A stretch of 64,000 nucleotides of DNA, from contig CP012388.1 in assembly GCA_001708385.1 (NCBI GenBank), forward strand, positions 2,356,001 to 2,420,000, given 5' to 3'. Shown one piece after another: positions 1-8,321 of the stretch. A program made the translations under genes and the position numbers. The notes below the pieces were generated by a model. It ran no database searches, was not told the DNA's origin, and was given only the letters and a program-made list of their open reading frames with translations. Origin of the DNA: Flavobacterium psychrophilum. GTDB lineage: Bacteria > Bacteroidota > Bacteroidia > Flavobacteriales > Flavobacteriaceae. Numbering within the stretch: the stretch's first letter is position 1; every line of letters starts with the position of its first letter.

Positions 1-878
1 TCAACGAGATTTCCATTGTAATAAGCGATGTATTATGGAACGGCGAGGTGGGCGACAGCCTTCGTAAAAAGCTTGCGGCTCCGGTAGACGGGCTTACACT
101 GGAAGAACCTATTTTTACCCTTAACCAGGTTCACGACAAATCGTTTGACGGCCCTATGAAAAAGGGCCGCAACATTATCGTTGTTGATAAAGCGGTAAAA
201 AAAGTATTCGACTTTAAACGGAATAATTACTGCGCCCCGCAGAATGTATTTACCATTAAAGGCAAATCTATAGACGAAATACTGGATCTTATAGACATGC
301 ATTCGGATGAGATAATCCGAAAGATAAGGGAAACCGAAATCGCCGAAAACCAGCAGAGAAATATAAAGCTTGGGTTACTGGACGAAAAAAAGATAGAGTC
401 GCAGTACAACATCTCTATCAACGTACCGGTTACTTACAGCTATGCTTTACAAAACAATGATTTTGTATGGCTTAAAAAAGATATTCCCAGCGGTAATACT
501 AACATTCTTATTTACAAAGTGCCTTACGATGTTATTGAACACGATAAAACTATCGTGACGAATATCATTAAAATGCGCGATTCTATTGGCAGCCAGTATA
601 TACACGGCCAGGAACCGTCTACGTTCATGATTACGGAAGAAGCGTATTCACCTTACCTGTACATGACCAGTTTTAAAGATAAGCGCACTTTTGAAACCCG
701 CGGTAACTGGGAGATGGAAAACGATTTTATGAACGGGCCGTTTCTTAACTATGCCATCCGCGATGATAAGCACAACTGCTATTTAATTATTGAAGGATTT
801 ATCTACAGCCCTTCGTCACCTAAAAGAGATTTGGTAATAGAACTGGAGTCTATCATTAAATCGGTTCAGTTTTTATGA
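1..878 (+). CDS. DUF4837 family protein (5' end outside window)
   Basis: The reading frame is open from base 3 (first codons AAC GAG ATT) to the TAA-type end at 878, so the gene begins upstream and only the C-terminal 290 or so residues are present. The sequence resembles the DUF4837 family of Bacteroidetes, usually lipoproteins of about 320-340 residues; the expected N-terminal lipobox is outside the window. The family's function is not known. The stop overlaps the start of the next gene by 4 bases (ATGA), so the two are translationally coupled. The internal ATG at 48 is not a likely start, because homologous sequence continues upstream of it. Confidence 0.8.
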   Translation, partial: NEISIVISDVLWNGEVGDSLRKKLAAPVDGLTLEEPIFTLNQVHDKSFDGPMKKGRNIIVVDKAVKKVFDFKRNNYCAPQNVFTIKGKSIDEILDLIDMHSDEIIRKIRETEIAENQQRNIKLGLLDEKKIESQYNISINVPVTYSYALQNNDFVWLKKDIPSGNTNILIYKVPYDVIEHDKTIVTNIIKMRDSIGSQYIHGQEPSTFMITEEAYSPYLYMTSFKDKRTFETRGNWEMENDFMNGPFLNYAIRDDKHNCYLIIEGFIYSPSSPKRDLVIELESIIKSVQFL

Positions 879-1321
879 AACCACAATTTAAAATAAAGCG
901 ATTTAACGAACTTTCTTTAACCGAACTATACAAGACACTGCAATTGCGTAGTGAAGTGTTTGTAGTGGAACAGGATTGCGTCTACCAGGATATAGACGGT
1001 AAAGATGAGAAGGCATTACATGTTCTTGGCGTTTATGACGGTGAAATTGCCGCTTACAGCCGTCTTTTTGCACCCGGTGATTACTTTGATAATGCCTCTA
1101 TAGGCAGAGTTGTTATCGGTGAGAAATTTCGCGACAGAAAATGGGGTCACGATCTTATTGCCGCCGGAATAGTTGCCATTGCAGAAAATTATAAGACATC
1201 AGCTATAACTATTTCAGCACAGTTGTATCTTAAAAAATTCTATGAAACCCACGGTTTTGTTCAGGACGGCGAGCAGTATCTTGAGGATGGCATTCCGCAT
1301 ATCAGGATGAATAGAAAATAG
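875..1321 (+). CDS. GNAT family N-acetyltransferase, ElaA-like
   Basis: A 148-residue protein of the ElaA branch of GNAT acetyltransferases, which transfer acetyl from acetyl-CoA to an amine; the substrate is unknown. Visible family features are the N-terminal LRSEVFVVEQ segment with the following YQDIDGKDE, and the IGRVVIGEKFRDRKWG stretch (about residues 76-91) that corresponds to the acetyl-CoA pyrophosphate-binding motif A. The length is normal for ElaA. The ATG overlaps the stop of the DUF4837 gene (ATGA), so the two probably form a small operon that ends at the strong hairpin at 1371. Confidence 0.85.
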   Translation: MKPQFKIKRFNELSLTELYKTLQLRSEVFVVEQDCVYQDIDGKDEKALHVLGVYDGEIAAYSRLFAPGDYFDNASIGRVVIGEKFRDRKWGHDLIAAGIVAIAENYKTSAITISAQLYLKKFYETHGFVQDGEQYLEDGIPHIRMNRK

Positions 1322-1370
1322 TTTTCAGTTTACAGTCGCAGTGTGCAGAGCGTTGTGCTATCAGAATAAA

Positions 1371-1401
1371 AAAAAGCAGTACTGTGAAGTACTGCTTTTT
1401 T
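1371..1401. terminator. Bidirectional intrinsic terminator
   Basis: A perfect 13-bp stem (1371-1383 with 1388-1400) closes a GTGA loop. It has an A-run on one side and a T-run on the other, so it can serve both converging genes, the acetyltransferase (+) and the M1 peptidase (-). Confidence 0.85.
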
Positions 1402-1432
1402 GTTTTGTACCTTTTAAACTGTCGATTAAGAT

Positions 1433-3319
1433 CTAGTTCCCGGAATAAACATTATTTTCCCTGTTTACATCGGCCATTAATTCTGCAGGATCTATTACAA
1501 GCATTTTAATTGCTTTTTTAGGCTTGTTTATAGTGAAATCGTAAGTTTGGTATGCCCAGTCCCAATCCGGAAGCACAGTGCGCTTTAAATTAGGGTAGGG
1601 GTTGTCTTTTATGTAACGCATCATTCGTAGTGGAACATAAAAGGTTTCCTGTGTACCATCTTCATATACCGCGATAATATCTATAGGCATTGGCATACGC
1701 CCGATACGCTCCAGAGTAACTTTTGTATTATTACCGTCTTCAGCAGCTTTAATGCTGTAGTCAATAGTGTTTGTAGTTTGTGTCCAGTCTACAAGATACC
1801 AGTCCAGCTGGGCACCTGTAAGTTTTTCGGCAGTACGTTTAATGTCGTTTGGTGTTGGGTGCGTAAACTTATAGTCGGCATAAAAACGTTTAATGGTTTG
1901 TGCCAGTTTATCTTCACCAATTACATAGCCAAGCTGCGCAAGAAAGATTGAACCTTTGCTGTATGACGATATGCTGTATAGCATGTTCAGGTCAAATCGG
2001 TCTGCCTGTGTGCTTAGCGGTTGTTCTTTACCACTTTTTACCATATAAAAGTAATTGGCGTATGAACCTGCGAACGGATTGCTTTCTTCTTCCTTTTTAT
2101 CTTTTGGAGGCATAAGCGTATGCATAGCAAGGTCTTCTATATAGGTGGTAAAACCTTCGTCCATCCAACCGTGTTTTGTTTCGTTTGATGCCAGCACATG
2201 CTGAAACCACGAATGCCCAAACTCGTGTGCGGTAACACCTACAAGGCCTTCATAACTACGACCGGTAATAAGTGTACACATTGCATACTCCATACCGCCA
2301 TCGCCACCCTGAATTACAGAGTATTGCTTGTACGGATACGGACCAACTGTTTTATTGTAGAATGCAAGTATCTCCGCCGTTTTCGGCTGAAGCCTTTTCC
2401 ATCCGTCCTGGTTTTCAGGTGTGTTTTTATAGAAGAAGTGAAGTTCTGTATTGTTCTCACCCATTATTTTATCATGGGCGTAATTGTTATCGGCTGCCCA
2501 TGCAAAGTCGTGTACATTAGGCGCTACAAAATGCCATGTAAGGGTTTTGGCCTTTTTAGGGTACGTAACCTGTACGCCTTCATCCTGATATCCTTTACCA
2601 ATCTCGTTTTTGTTTTGAAGATATCCCGACCCACCAATTGTATAGTCTTTATCGATTGTGATCTTCACATCAAAATTACCCCAAACCCCATGAAACTCAC
2701 GGGCTATATAAGGGTTGGCGTGCCAGCCTTCAAAATCGTATTCTGCCATTTTAGGGAACCATTGCGTCATAGAAAGCGCAACACCTTCGCTGCTGTTCCT
2801 TCCACTGCGGCGAATCTGTAAAGGTACCTGTCCTTCAAAATCTAACGTAAAAGTTGACGATTTTCCGGGAAGTAGTGGCTTAGCAAGCGTTACCTCAAGG
2901 ATTGTACCTGCTACTTTATTGGTAGCTGCGGCACCGTCCTGCTTGAGATTTGTAATTTTCAGGTAGCCAATTTCATCGGGCTTAAGGGCGCTTATTCTAC
3001 TTTCAAAAGTAGTTTTGCCCGCATTTTTAAAGCTCTTAACCATCCTTTTATCCGGATCTGAAATGGCTTTAAGGCGTGCATCCATATCGCTGCCCGGCTG
3101 AAAAGCATTATTGTACAAATGATAAAAAACACGTGTAAGTGTGTCTTTAGAGTTATTAGTGTATACCAGCTCCTGTTTACCATTGTAGCGGTACGTCTTT
3201 ACATCCATAGACACATCCATCTTGTAGTCTACGTGCTGTTGCCAGTAGCCGGGATTAGGATTGTTCTGTGCATATAGGCTGCCAGCCGATAGCACTGCAA
3301 GTAAGAGTAGTTTTTTCAT
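1433..3319 (-). CDS. M1 family metallopeptidase (secreted aminopeptidase-like)
   Basis: A 628-residue zinc peptidase. Residues 1-17 form a signal peptide. The gluzincin site is complete: HEFGH at 365-369 and the third zinc ligand E388, exactly 18 residues after the second His, in WMDEGF. The exopeptidase motif, normally GAMEN, reads GGMEY at 341-345, the variant common in the Bacteroidetes secreted M1 group. The N-terminal half is the beta-rich M1 domain. It likely acts in the periplasm or outside the cell to trim peptides. It lies downstream of the S8 protease on the same strand, but a terminator at 3335-3362 separates them. The ATG at 3319 is followed directly by the signal peptide, which fixes the start. 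Confidence 0.92.
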   Translation of the reverse strand: MKKLLLLAVLSAGSLYAQNNPNPGYWQQHVDYKMDVSMDVKTYRYNGKQELVYTNNSKDTLTRVFYHLYNNAFQPGSDMDARLKAISDPDKRMVKSFKNAGKTTFESRISALKPDEIGYLKITNLKQDGAAATNKVAGTILEVTLAKPLLPGKSSTFTLDFEGQVPLQIRRSGRNSSEGVALSMTQWFPKMAEYDFEGWHANPYIAREFHGVWGNFDVKITIDKDYTIGGSGYLQNKNEIGKGYQDEGVQVTYPKKAKTLTWHFVAPNVHDFAWAADNNYAHDKIMGENNTELHFFYKNTPENQDGWKRLQPKTAEILAFYNKTVGPYPYKQYSVIQGGDGGMEYAMCTLITGRSYEGLVGVTAHEFGHSWFQHVLASNETKHGWMDEGFTTYIEDLAMHTLMPPKDKKEEESNPFAGSYANYFYMVKSGKEQPLSTQADRFDLNMLYSISSYSKGSIFLAQLGYVIGEDKLAQTIKRFYADYKFTHPTPNDIKRTAEKLTGAQLDWYLVDWTQTTNTIDYSIKAAEDGNNTKVTLERIGRMPMPIDIIAVYEDGTQETFYVPLRMMRYIKDNPYPNLKRTVLPDWDWAYQTYDFTINKPKKAIKMLVIDPAELMADVNRENNVYSGN

Positions 3320-3334
3320 GTGTTAAAAATAAAA

Positions 3335-3362
3335 AAATGGAAGGGATTGCGCCCTTCCATTT
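3335..3362 (-). terminator. Terminator of the S8 protease gene
   Basis: An 11-bp stem (3335-3345 with 3352-3362) with loop ATTGCG. Read on the minus strand it is followed by a run of T. It lies between the S8 protease stop and the M1 peptidase start, so the two minus-strand genes are probably separate transcripts. Confidence 0.75.
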
Positions 3363-3388
3363 ATAAAAAATTTTCTATTCTGAATTAT

Positions 3389-5002
3389 TTATTTCTTTTC
3401 TCTTGAAACTTTGTCAGCCAGGATAACCGCATTGTATGCATTGATTATTTTACCTGTTCTTGAAATTTCACTGAATGCCCTTTTATCTGCTGGATCACCA
3501 CCAAGGTTAACCTGAAGATCTACCGATAAGCCGGAGTCCATAATAATATGTTTAACTTGTGGAGCCGTTAGCGTTGGGTAGTAAGAGCGGATAAGTGCTG
3601 CTACTCCTGCTGCATTTGGCGAAGCCATAGATGTTCCCTGAAGGTATTCATAGTTATTGTTTGGCGTTGTAGCATAAATTCTAACACCTGGGCTAAAAAT
3701 ATCTACTTCTGTTTTACCATAGTTAGAGAAATCTGCAAGAAGGCTTGAATCGTAGTTATAGCTGATAGCACCAATTGTAAGGAAATTATCTGCAATTTCC
3801 GGTCCGCCAATTCTGCTGTCATTAGGGTAACGCTCTGCTGTTTTACCGTCTGCATTAAGGTCCATGCTTTCGTTACCTGCCGCACATACAATTAGCACAT
3901 CTTTATCAGCAGCATATTTAATAGCATCATATACCCAGTCACTATGCGTAGAGTAATATTTACCAAAGCTTCCGTTGATAACCTTAGCGCCATTGTCTAC
4001 AGCATAACGAATTGCAAGAGCAACATCTTTATCGTACTCATCACCATCCGGCACGGCACGTACAGCCATAATTTCTACATTGCCGCTTGCAACACCGTCT
4101 CCGCCAAGATTATTACCTCTTTGCTGAGCAATGATACCTGCTACGTGAGTACCGTGTTTAGCACCTTCTGCAACCGGGCCGATAACATTGTTATCGCCAT
4201 AGTTTTTATCGTTAATATCGTCCGGGTTATCGCCTACAACCTTACGGCCGTCAAATTTTTGGTTTAGGTTGTACGCCAGCTGATTGTCGTAATGCTCTTT
4301 TCCACCTTCAATTTCTTTATCAAATTCTGCCTTTGGCATACGGCTAAGAATTTGTACTAGCTGAGGTTTTACAGCATTAACAAGCTGATCGTTAGACTTA
4401 AGGTTTTTAAGGTCTTCTACAGTATAGTTGCCTTTTTTAAGCTCAGCCCTGATTTTCTGGTCAGCTTTAGCTATAAAATCCATTTGCTGTTTACCTGCCT
4501 GAGCTTCTCTTGATTCTTTTTCAAATTCAGCTTTAGCCCTTTTGTAAGTGGCCGAACCGTCATCTCCTTTTTTAAGGATACGAACGTATTCAAGATTTTC
4601 ATGCTCTGCTTTTCCCAGAAAGTTCCAGCCATGAATATCGTCAATGTATCCGTTGTTATCGTCGTCTTTATTGTTTCCTGCAGTTTCTTTAGGATTGTTC
4701 CAGATTACCGGTTTTAGATCGGGGTGGTTAATATCAACGCCAGAATCTACAACGCCTACAACAACTTTTTGGCTTTTTCTGCCTTTAAGAAGTTCATAAG
4801 CGCGGTCTACACTCATTCCCGGGATTGTATCGTTTATAAGGTCCAGATGGCTCCAGCGTTTTTCCTGATTTTCTGTAAGAGCTGCTTTTTTAGCAGTTAT
4901 AGGGGTTTTTATGGCAATTGGTTCTGCCGTGATTTTTGAAGTCCCGCAGCTTGCAAGGGCTAATGCCAATGCAACCGACAGGTAAATTGATCTAAATTTC
5001 AT
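3389..5002 (-). CDS. S8 family subtilisin-like serine peptidase, lipoprotein
   Basis: A 537-residue subtilase with a lipoprotein signal peptide (ALASC, Cys19). The catalytic triad is visible: Asp86 in VVDSGVD, His286 in HGTHVAG and Ser458 in GTSMASP. Asp and His are about 200 residues apart, far more than in classical subtilisins, because of a charged, probably helical insertion at about 115-270. No T9SS C-terminal domain is present, so it is probably anchored to a membrane by its lipid and acts on periplasmic or extracellular proteins. The upstream region holds an inverted TTTAG-N7-CTAAA at 5022-5038 resembling the operators of the heme and suf genes. The start at 5002 is fixed by the lipobox. 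Confidence 0.92.
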   Translation of the reverse strand: MKFRSIYLSVALALALASCGTSKITAEPIAIKTPITAKKAALTENQEKRWSHLDLINDTIPGMSVDRAYELLKGRKSQKVVVGVVDSGVDINHPDLKPVIWNNPKETAGNNKDDDNNGYIDDIHGWNFLGKAEHENLEYVRILKKGDDGSATYKRAKAEFEKESREAQAGKQQMDFIAKADQKIRAELKKGNYTVEDLKNLKSNDQLVNAVKPQLVQILSRMPKAEFDKEIEGGKEHYDNQLAYNLNQKFDGRKVVGDNPDDINDKNYGDNNVIGPVAEGAKHGTHVAGIIAQQRGNNLGGDGVASGNVEIMAVRAVPDGDEYDKDVALAIRYAVDNGAKVINGSFGKYYSTHSDWVYDAIKYAADKDVLIVCAAGNESMDLNADGKTAERYPNDSRIGGPEIADNFLTIGAISYNYDSSLLADFSNYGKTEVDIFSPGVRIYATTPNNNYEYLQGTSMASPNAAGVAALIRSYYPTLTAPQVKHIIMDSGLSVDLQVNLGGDPADKRAFSEISRTGKIINAYNAVILADKVSREKK

Positions 5003-5021
5003 AGTCTGTAAGTTACGTATT

Positions 5022-5038
5022 TTTAGGATAGGTCTAAA
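5022..5038. promoter_or_regulatory. Possible operator upstream of the S8 protease
   Basis: TTTAGGATAGGTCTAAA is an inverted repeat with perfect 5-nt half-sites and a 7-nt spacer. Its half-sites are those of the sites after the sufA, hmuR and hmuT promoters. A -7-like TAATTTAG (minus strand, 5034-5041) overlaps it, but the -33 spacing is poor, so this is a weaker member of the set. Confidence 0.3.
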
Positions 5039-5164
5039 TTATCCTCATTTTGTTACACAAAATTAGTTATTAACATTAAATTAGGATATTATTTTAGAAA
5101 GTTTTTATGAATAAAGACTTTTTAGTGAAGCTGGCGAACTACTTTAGATTAAGTGCCTGTTAAA

Positions 5165-5235
5165 AAAGAAACCCGCAGCATATATTGCTGTGATTGTATA
5201 CTAACTCAATCTATTTCAATATCTCCGCGGGTATA
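5165..5235 (-). ncRNA. Candidate small structured RNA, or stand-alone terminator hairpin
   Basis: The 370-base stretch between the S8 protease and the MBL hydrolase (5003-5372) has no plausible gene. It contains a branched fold: an outer stem ACCCGC (5171-5176) with GCGGGT (5227-5232), and an inner hairpin CAGCA-TATAT-TGCTG (5176-5190). On the minus strand the outer stem is followed by TTTCTTTTTT, as at the end of an intrinsically terminated RNA. The terminator of the MBL gene lies upstream (5312-5357), so this would be a second, separate 3' end. No convincing promoter is visible. It could be an sRNA, a second terminator or a remnant. Confidence 0.3.
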
Positions 5236-5311
5236 TATATTTAAAGAATAAATATTCTGTAATTACAATTCGGATATATCTATAGACTGGCTTTATTAAG
5301 AAATGTTACAC

Positions 5312-5357
5312 AAAAAAGGAAGTTTTTTTTCAAAAAGGTAAAAAACTTCCTTTTTTT
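5312..5357 (-). terminator. Terminator of the MBL-fold hydrolase gene
   Basis: A 17-bp stem (5312-5328 with 5340-5356) whose core is AAGGAAG/CTTCCTT, flanked by A- and T-runs, 16 bases downstream of the minus-strand stop codon. Confidence 0.75.
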
Positions 5358-5372
5358 CAAGGATACAGTAGG

Positions 5373-6230
5373 TTAAAGAATATCGTTGAAGTTAAAATGT
5401 TCCTTGAGACGAACACCTTTTTCTGTCTGTTCTACAGTTATAATTTGATTGTGCGCATCATGTTCCAGGAAAAGATAGTAACCTTTTTCTGCTGCGGTAT
5501 TTAAAAAATGTGCTTTCTCATCTATCGTTAAAAGCGGGCGCGTATCGTAACCCATAACATAAGGTAGCGGAATATGTCCAACTGTAGGTAGTAAATCGGC
5601 CATAAAAACAATTGTCTTTCCGTTATATTCAATATGCGGAATCATTTGTTTCTCTGTGTGGCCATCGGCGAAAAATATTCCAAAGCCCAGTTCGCTTTTC
5701 TCTAAAAATCCGGCTTGTGGCCTGTCGATAAATTTAAGCTGTCCGCTTTCCTGCATAGGGATTATGTTTTCCGTCAGAAAAGATGCTTTTTCACGGGCAT
5801 TCGGTCTGGTTGCCCATTCCCAATGATTTTCGTTAGTCCAGAAGTTAGCATTTTTAAATGCCGGTTCGTAACCTGTACGGTCTTTGTTCCACTGAACGCT
5901 ACCTCCGCAATGGTCAAAATGCAGGTGTGTCATAAACACATCGGTAACATCATCGCGGCTAAAACCATGACTTGCCAATGATTTATCGATGCTATGATCG
6001 CCCCACATGGAATAGTAGCCAAAGAATTTTTCACTTTGTTTGTTTCCCATTCCGGTGTCAATTAAAATAAGGCGATTACCATCCTCGATTAGAAGGCAGC
6101 GCGCAGCAAGGTCTATTAAGTTGTTATTATCGGCTGGGTTGGTCTTGTTCCATATTGTTTTAGGCACTACGCCAAACATTGCGCCACCATCAAGTTTAAA
6201 GTTTCCGCTCTCTATTGGGTATAATTTCAT
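5373..6230 (-). CDS. MBL-fold metallo-hydrolase
   Basis: A 285-residue metallo-beta-lactamase-fold enzyme with no signal peptide, so probably cytoplasmic. The dinuclear zinc signature is intact: H102-x-H104-x-D106-H107 (THLHFDHCGG), then H191, bridging D212 (FMADLLP) and a late His in LEHDAH (about 257-260). The overall pattern is that of the lactonase and hydrolase group; the substrate cannot be read from sequence. The gene is divergent from sufA with about 160 bases between them. It ends at its own terminator, so it is probably monocistronic. Confidence 0.88.
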   Translation of the reverse strand: MKLYPIESGNFKLDGGAMFGVVPKTIWNKTNPADNNNLIDLAARCLLIEDGNRLILIDTGMGNKQSEKFFGYYSMWGDHSIDKSLASHGFSRDDVTDVFMTHLHFDHCGGSVQWNKDRTGYEPAFKNANFWTNENHWEWATRPNAREKASFLTENIIPMQESGQLKFIDRPQAGFLEKSELGFGIFFADGHTEKQMIPHIEYNGKTIVFMADLLPTVGHIPLPYVMGYDTRPLLTIDEKAHFLNTAAEKGYYLFLEHDAHNQIITVEQTEKGVRLKEHFNFNDIL

Positions 6231-6325
6231 TACTGTAAATTTATAGGAGGCAATTTAACAAATTTGTAGTAAACAGTTGGTATAACTATTGCTTATACTA
6301 GTATTTGTATAAAAAGAGTAGTGAT

Positions 6326-6356
6326 TATTGCATTATATAAAAATGTGGTATCTTTG
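6326..6356 (+). promoter_or_regulatory. sufA promoter
   Basis: A TATTG -33-type element (6326-6330) is followed by an 18-base spacer and TATCTTTG (6349-6356), which fits the Bacteroidetes TAnnTTTG -7 box. Transcription would start near 6362, leaving a leader of about 30 nt before the sufA ATG at 6390. Confidence 0.7.
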
Positions 6357-6363
6357 CACTAAA

Positions 6364-6379
6364 TTTAGACTAATTATAA
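6364..6379. promoter_or_regulatory. Candidate iron-linked operator of the suf operon
   Basis: TTTAGACTAATTATAA begins 7 nt after the -7 box and covers the expected transcription start. It differs at one of 16 positions from the minus-strand sequence at the hmuT promoter, and a related palindrome lies at the same offset at hmuR. The position suggests repression by blocking open-complex formation. Confidence 0.5.
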
Positions 6380-6389
6380 GTATTAAGTT

Positions 6390-6719
6390 ATGATAAAAGT
6401 ATCTGACACAGCTAAAAAGAGAGTTGTATCTCTAATGGAAGATGATGGCTTTGATGCATCTACCGATTTTGTAAGGGTAGGCGTTAAAAGCGGTGGGTGT
6501 TCAGGTTTGTCATATGAATTGAAATTTGACAAAGCCCTGGGCGAAAATGATAAAGTATTTGAAGACAACAATATAAAAATTGCCGTTGATAAAAAAAGTT
6601 TCCTGTATTTAGCAGGTACTATCCTTGAATATTCAGGGGGATTAAATGGTAAAGGTTTTGTCTTTAACAACCCAAATGCGCAAAGAACATGCGGATGTGG
6701 GGAGAGCTTCTCTCTATAG
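6390..6719 (+). CDS. sufA: HesB/IscA-type Fe-S carrier, SufA
   Basis: A 109-residue A-type carrier that receives a nascent Fe-S cluster and passes it to apoproteins. The three invariant Cys are present: C37 in GGCSG, and C101 and C103 in the C-terminal CGCG. It is first in the suf operon, directly before sufB, and its promoter and operator lie just upstream. The length and the C-terminal CGCGESFSL match the family. The 144-base gap to sufB is mostly filled by the short inverted-repeat element at 6722-6854. Confidence 0.95.
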   Translation: MIKVSDTAKKRVVSLMEDDGFDASTDFVRVGVKSGGCSGLSYELKFDKALGENDKVFEDNNIKIAVDKKSFLYLAGTILEYSGGLNGKGFVFNNPNAQRTCGCGESFSL

Positions 6720-6721
6720 AA

Positions 6722-6854
6722 GTTTAAGGTTTCAGGTTTAAAGTTGCTTAGCGGCCTGAAATAAAAACTCTCTTTTAATAAATTAAAATAGCATTTCAGT
6801 AGTGTTTCCGGATTTGAGTGAGCAACCTTAAACCTGAAACTTTAAACCTGAAAC
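6722..6854. repeat. Short gene-less inverted-repeat element (MITE-like) between sufA and sufB
   Basis: 26-nt terminal inverted repeats (6722-6747 and 6829-6854) match at 24 of 26 positions. The inner end of the left arm is AAAGTTGC; the right region also has an inner GCAACC at 6822. The 26-nt pattern, built from GTTTAA(A/G) and GTTTCAGG units, and the inner motif GTTGCTYAGCRRCC after the left arm are shared with the element around the four-helix-bundle gene at 8322-8786. The interior carries no convincing ORF. It looks like an internally deleted relative of that element. The arms would form a long hairpin in the sufAB mRNA. Confidence 0.65.
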
Positions 6855-6863
6855 AACAAGATA

Positions 6864-8312
6864 ATGAGTAAGTATACTGAAGAGGAATTAAAGATTGAAC
6901 TCGAAAACAAAGAGTACGAGTACGGTTTTTATACTGACATTGAATCTGAAACATTTCCCATTGGGCTTAATGAAGACATCGTTAGGGCACTTTCTAAAAA
7001 GAAAGAAGAGCCTGAATGGATGACGGACTGGCGCCTTGAGGCTTTTCGTGCATGGCAGGAAATGGCTGAACCAACATGGGCTAACGTTCATTATGAAAAA
7101 CCTGATTTTCAGGCAATTTCATATTATTCTGCGCCTAAAGCAATTGATGCTAATAAAACGCTGGACGACGTAGATCCTGAGCTATTGGCAATGTACAAAA
7201 AGCTGGGTATTTCTATTGATGAGCAAAAGATGATGAATAACGTTGCGATGGATATCGTAGTAGATTCAGTTTCTGTTGCTACAACATTCAAGAAAACACT
7301 TGCTGAAAAAGGCATTATTTTTTGCCCGATTTCGGAAGCTATAAAAGAACATCCTGAACTTGTTAAGAAATACATAGGGTCTGTAGTGCCGCAAAAAGAC
7401 AATTTTTATGCAGCGCTTAACTCTGCTGTATTCTCTGACGGGTCTTTCTGCTACATTCCTAAAGGAGTGCGATGCCCAATGGAGCTTTCTACTTATTTCA
7501 GGATTAATCAGGCTGGTACAGGTCAGTTTGAGCGTACGTTAGTAATAGCCGATGAAGGAAGCTACGTTAGTTACCTTGAAGGATGTACTGCACCTTCTCG
7601 TGACGAGAACCAACTGCACGCCGCTGTTGTTGAACTTATTGCACTTGATGATGCCGAAATAAAATACAGTACGGTACAAAACTGGTTCCCCGGTAATAAA
7701 GAGGGTAAAGGTGGTGTATATAACTTTGTGACGAAACGTGGTATCTGCGAAAAGAACGCTAAAATATCATGGACACAGGTTGAAACCGGTTCTGCTGTTA
7801 CTTGGAAATACCCAAGCTGTATCCTTAAAGGTGATAATTCGGTAGGGGAGTTTTACTCTATTGCTGTTACCAATAACTACCAACAGGCAGATACAGGTAC
7901 AAAGATGATTCACCTTGGTAAAAACACTAAGAGTACTATTATTTCCAAAGGTATTTCTGCCGGTAAATCGCAAAACAGTTACCGCGGACTTGTACAAATT
8001 GGTGCAAGGGCAGAAAATGCACGTAACTTCTCGCAATGTGACTCATTATTAATGGGTAACAATTGTGGAGCGCATACCTTCCCATACATAGAATCTAAGA
8101 ATACAACAGCTAAAATAGAACACGAGGCTACTACAAGTAAAATTGGAGAGGACCAGGTTTTCTATTGCAACCAAAGGGGTATCCCAACGGAAAAAGCTAT
8201 TGCCCTTATCGTTAACGGATTTAGTAAAGAAGTGCTAAACAAACTACCAATGGAGTTTGCTGTTGAGGCACAGAAACTACTTGAAATTTCGTTAGAAGGA
8301 TCGGTAGGATAA
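6864..8312 (+). CDS. sufB: Fe-S cluster assembly scaffold SufB
   Basis: A 482-residue SufB, the scaffold subunit of SufBC2D on which clusters are built from SufE-delivered sulfur. It has the parallel beta-helix core and the conserved Cys of the [18 protein letters not shown] segment (C392), equivalent to the essential Cys of E. coli SufB. The length is that of the standard family. The start ATGAGTAAG at 6864 follows the right arm of the inverted repeat by 9 bases, so the hairpin may influence its translation. It is co-directional with sufA, sufC and sufD with no terminator between. Confidence 0.96.
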   Translation: MSKYTEEELKIELENKEYEYGFYTDIESETFPIGLNEDIVRALSKKKEEPEWMTDWRLEAFRAWQEMAEPTWANVHYEKPDFQAISYYSAPKAIDANKTLDDVDPELLAMYKKLGISIDEQKMMNNVAMDIVVDSVSVATTFKKTLAEKGIIFCPISEAIKEHPELVKKYIGSVVPQKDNFYAALNSAVFSDGSFCYIPKGVRCPMELSTYFRINQAGTGQFERTLVIADEGSYVSYLEGCTAPSRDENQLHAAVVELIALDDAEIKYSTVQNWFPGNKEGKGGVYNFVTKRGICEKNAKISWTQVETGSAVTWKYPSCILKGDNSVGEFYSIAVTNNYQQADTGTKMIHLGKNTKSTIISKGISAGKSQNSYRGLVQIGARAENARNFSQCDSLLMGNNCGAHTFPYIESKNTTAKIEHEATTSKIGEDQVFYCNQRGIPTEKAIALIVNGFSKEVLNKLPMEFAVEAQKLLEISLEGSVG

Positions 8313-8321
8313 GTTTAATTT

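Noticed and set aside
2198..2821. A long open frame opposite the M1 peptidase gene
   Set aside because: It lies wholly inside a gene with complete catalytic motifs, and its own translation has no signal peptide, motif or family.
5049..5320. The repeated TGTTACACAAAA near 5051 and 5305 as a paired regulatory site
   Set aside because: Only 12 AT-rich bases, and -33-like TTTG on the minus strand at neither copy pairs with a correctly spaced -7 box.
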